Position numbers and translations under genes: made by a program. A stretch of 64,000 nt of DNA from Psoroptes ovis (lineage: Eukaryota > Arthropoda > Arachnida > Sarcoptiformes > Psoroptidae). This document shows, one piece after another, positions 60,772 through 64,000 of the stretch (the stretch's first letter is position 1; each line of letters opens with the position of its first letter). The stretch is from positions 930,001 to 994,000 of the forward strand of contig PQWQ01000014.1 in assembly GCA_002943765.1 (NCBI GenBank), in the 5' to 3' direction. Below the pieces are notes generated by a model. That model was not told the DNA's origin. It saw only the letters and a program-made list of their open reading frames with translations, and searched no databases.

Positions 60772-63700
60772 TTTTTTAATTGAATATTCAATTTAAATCG
60801 ATTCAAACTTTGTCAAATGATAAAAAAAAAATGATTATTGAAATCACGAAACAATCGAAAATTAAAAAAAAAATCAATGACAAAAAATGAAAAAATTTAA
60901 AACAATACAAAACCAAACAAGCAAACAAACAAACACAATTGATGATTGATCGATGAATGAATCATACATCGAAACGATTTAGTTCATTAAATATTAAATC
61001 TGTTTGCATCTGGGGAAATGTATATTTTGAAATTTTTGCACACACAAAAATATTATTATTTTCTCTTCAATTATTATCATTATTATTATTGAATAATAAT
61101 GGTGTTTTTTTTGTTCGTCGTAGAGATTTATATTCGAAGAGATTCACATTTCGATTTCACAAAAATTCATTTATTATAATCATTTAAAAATCTCGCCCCC
61201 ATCACAATACCACCACCCACAAATTATCTCTTTGATCATAATTTCACAATGAAAAAAATTAATGATGTTACCATCAAAATAAAAGGAAAAAGTTCAATCT
61301 GAAAGTATGAAATTGATTTTACGAGAGAAAATTGTTATAATTATTTTGAGTTAAATTGAAAATAACAATCATTATCAATGATTACAATAAGAAAAAGAGA
61401 GAGAGAAAAAGTTTAAACATTATTCATGCTTTTAATTTACATTATAACAAAACGAACTGACCAAATAATTAAGCTTGTCTTCTTTTGGATGATTAATAAG
61501 GAAAAAAAGGACTATTAAGCGATATTAAATATGAAAAATTCTAAGATTTTTCTCGTCGACTTGTTAAATTGTGTATGGTCAGAAAACAAAAACAACAGAA
61601 AACAAAGATCAATGAACGGGTCTTAAAAACTGTGTTACAAAATATTAACGCTAAGTATTCAAGAGAGTTACAAAGCAATGATTCATTTTGAGATATTTAT
61701 TTTTTGATTTTTCTCGAAATTGAATTATTATTATTATCGTCATTATTTTTAGTACAAAACTATCAACTAATGATTACGAAATTTATTTGAAAAAAAAAAA
61801 TTAGAAATTCAGTGGTCATTTTTTTTTTTTGATGATTGTTTTTGATGTTACTGCTGTGATTTTTCCAAAATAAAATAATGACCTGATTTAAATTTTGAAT
61901 AGTCGTTCATTAATAGACTCAATGCTACTCATGTGTTCATTCCATGTTTGATGCCTAATCAATTAGACATTGATTAAGCCGTACATTAGGCGATTGTCTT
62001 TATTTATTTTCCGAATGAAAAAAAATTGAAATAATTGATTTCAACGTGTAATTATTCAGATTTTCTTGAATGAAATTTCTATTTAATTTGAAATTCATTG
62101 ACACTTATTTTATTCAGTTTTATCAAGTGAATAACTTGAAATATTTTCCATGTTTTTATTTATTTATTTATTTCGCTTACTTTTTATCATTGAAAATTAT
62201 CAGCAGCAGCAGCAATGAATCAAGAATTTCAATTTCAATTTTTATTTATTTATTAATTCATTCAAAGTTGAAGGTCAAAATCATATATATATTTGAATTA
62301 CAAAAATTGACATTGACATTAAAATTATTTATTCATATTGAATATTAATATAAAAAGTTGATCGAATTAATTTTTTTTTGTTTTTAATTTGAAAATTAAT
62401 TAATTGATTCATTAATTTATTTTTTTCTTCGAAAATATTAAAAAAATAAATATTTTCCTGATATGTCGACACCTGTTGCATTCAATGATCTGTCTATGAG
62501 ATACATTTTTTTTCGTGAATATCGATTACGAAATCGATTTTCAACTAAATTGGAACAAAATCATAAAAATTAAATTAAAATTATCAATCTTGAATTTTTT
62601 ACGTATTTGATTAATGATAATTCATATTTTATTTTTAATTTTTTAAATTAAAAATTTAATTTAAAAATAAATAAATAAATAAATGAAAAATGAACTAAAA
62701 ATGAATCAAAATCTCAGATTTATAAATTATAGAAATTCAAATATTAATTTATATGCAATCAAATCACATAGACATTTAGGTCATTTTGTCTGTCGATTCA
62801 TAGAAATAAATAGATTAAATTTATAAATGATTTCATTATACCGCTGGCAAAGGGGTATCGATAAAACATGTGTATGGCTTCGCACATCCATGAAATTGAA
62901 TTTAAACAATAGTCAAAGAACATCACTCTTACAATTGAAAATTTTCTCATAAATTGTTCTTGAATACCACTAAAATTCATTTAGCTTTGTCAATGAAATG
63001 AATGTACATGAAATCGTAGTCCAAATTTCATCCAAATTTTTTTTATTATTTGGTTTAAAAAAATATGCGACAATTTTTTTTGATACATTTCCGTATAGGG
63101 ATATTGTTTAATGCTTACAAATGCTCATTTATTTTGTTTGTTTCGTTAACCTTGTTCAATTATTTACCAAATAAATAAATAAATAAAATGAATGAATGAA
63201 TGAATATGATACGTAGCAAATTATAATTTCCAATAATATTTCACAACAATAATTTCGCCTTTCAAGAAATGAAATAAAATCGAATTTTTTTATTTTTTAT
63301 TTTTTTCTTAAATTCAACTTTATTTTTTCCAAACAAAAAAAAAATGCAAATATTAATGAAATGAAAATTATTTACGACAAAAATATTTGTTTATTTCCAA
63401 TTCATACAAAATTTGTATTCATTTCCAAATTCAATTCATACAAAATTCATTCATTATTTTTATTCAAATCATTCATTTTCATTTCAGCAATCATTCATTC
63501 AATTCCAATGCTGCTGCTAATACTTTTTCTTTGAAATTGGTAAATATGTAAAAGAAAGCAAAAATATTGGTTAATTTTTCCATTCATCTCACTTGATATT
63601 GGTTAAAAATTTGTTTTCTTGAAGAAATATTTCTTAAAATAATAAGAAATCAAGGAAAATCAAACTACGACTACACCAAGAAACAGTGAAACCAATACAA

Positions 63701-64000
63701 TAAAATGATTACATTGAACATCAATGAAAAAAATTTTCAAAATTTCAAATATCATTTACATGTATTGATATGTTTGATTTATTTCAACCGATTATTTTCA
63801 ATAATTTTTTCAATTTTTCTGCTTCAAAATTTTTCGACCAAATGTAAATGTATATTTTCAAACATTTATGATTAAACAATAAAATATATCAAAATGTTTT
63901 ATATATATCGAACGATATACGATATAAAGCCGTCAATATAAATTCAATCAATAGATTGATTCGACAGCATCATCATCATTCAAATAGCAATATCAACAGT
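60772..64000. other. AT-rich right-hand end without recognised genes
   Basis: 3.2 kb of simple-sequence-biased DNA. Open frames are short, unrelated to known proteins and without supporting splice partners. A TATA-like ATATAAAG lies at about 63920-63927, with GATTCGACAGCA downstream, and could belong to a rightward gene beyond the window. Confidence 0.5.

Noticed and set aside
62798..62980. 60-codon minus-strand frame near the right end
   Set aside because: Mixed composition made it a candidate exon, but no acceptor/donor pair or homologous motif supports it.

Overview
The window is animal nuclear DNA. It is very AT-rich, genes have short introns (mostly 50-100 bp) with GT..AG borders, coding regions carry long Asn/Gln/Ser/Asp homopolymers, and the genes are animal-specific (ADAMTS-like protein, SLC34 phosphate transporter, FoxD, vitellogenin). 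The base composition, compact gene style and invertebrate vitellogenin suggest an arthropod, most likely an astigmatid mite of the house-dust-mite type. That placement is inference; no species marker was read.

Layout. 1-3727 (+) is the 3' part of an ADAMTS-like matrix protein with thrombospondin repeats. It is followed at 3891-5796 by a large ~44 bp minisatellite. 6311-16347 (-) is a membrane RING-CH (MARCH-type) ubiquitin ligase whose last intron is 6.2 kb and holds six short mariner-type hairpin elements. 20538-23917 (-) is a seven-exon SLC34 Na+/phosphate cotransporter. 23918-44409 is gene-poor and contains only an intronless FoxD forkhead gene (37726-39420), with about 13.8 kb of non-coding DNA upstream and 5 kb downstream.

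44410-57747 is gene-dense: an intronless divergent TFIIB, a convergent Sgt1 (CS+SGS, no TPR), a four-TM protein with a PPxY tail, a JAMM deubiquitinase of the MYSM1/MPND type, and a 1937-residue vitellogenin in five exons. 59141-60771 (-) holds two tandem paralogous genes for ~100-residue helical proteins that I could not assign to a family. 60772-64000 shows no gene.

Mobile DNA is small and non-autonomous: at least 13 ~80 bp mariner-like hairpins, one 187 bp hAT-type element with a perfect 8 bp target duplication beside the TATA box of a small helical gene, one 155 bp piggyBac-type element with TTAA ends, and two retroposon-like families. No transposase gene, CRISPR array, canonical tRNA or rRNA was seen. 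The genes are unrelated single eukaryotic loci (extracellular matrix, ubiquitin ligase, phosphate uptake, transcription, co-chaperone, deubiquitination, yolk) and do not form a pathway. The least explained items are the helical gene pair with the hAT insertion at its promoter, the hairpin element family with an apparent chimeric copy, and the minisatellite that ends in inverted units.
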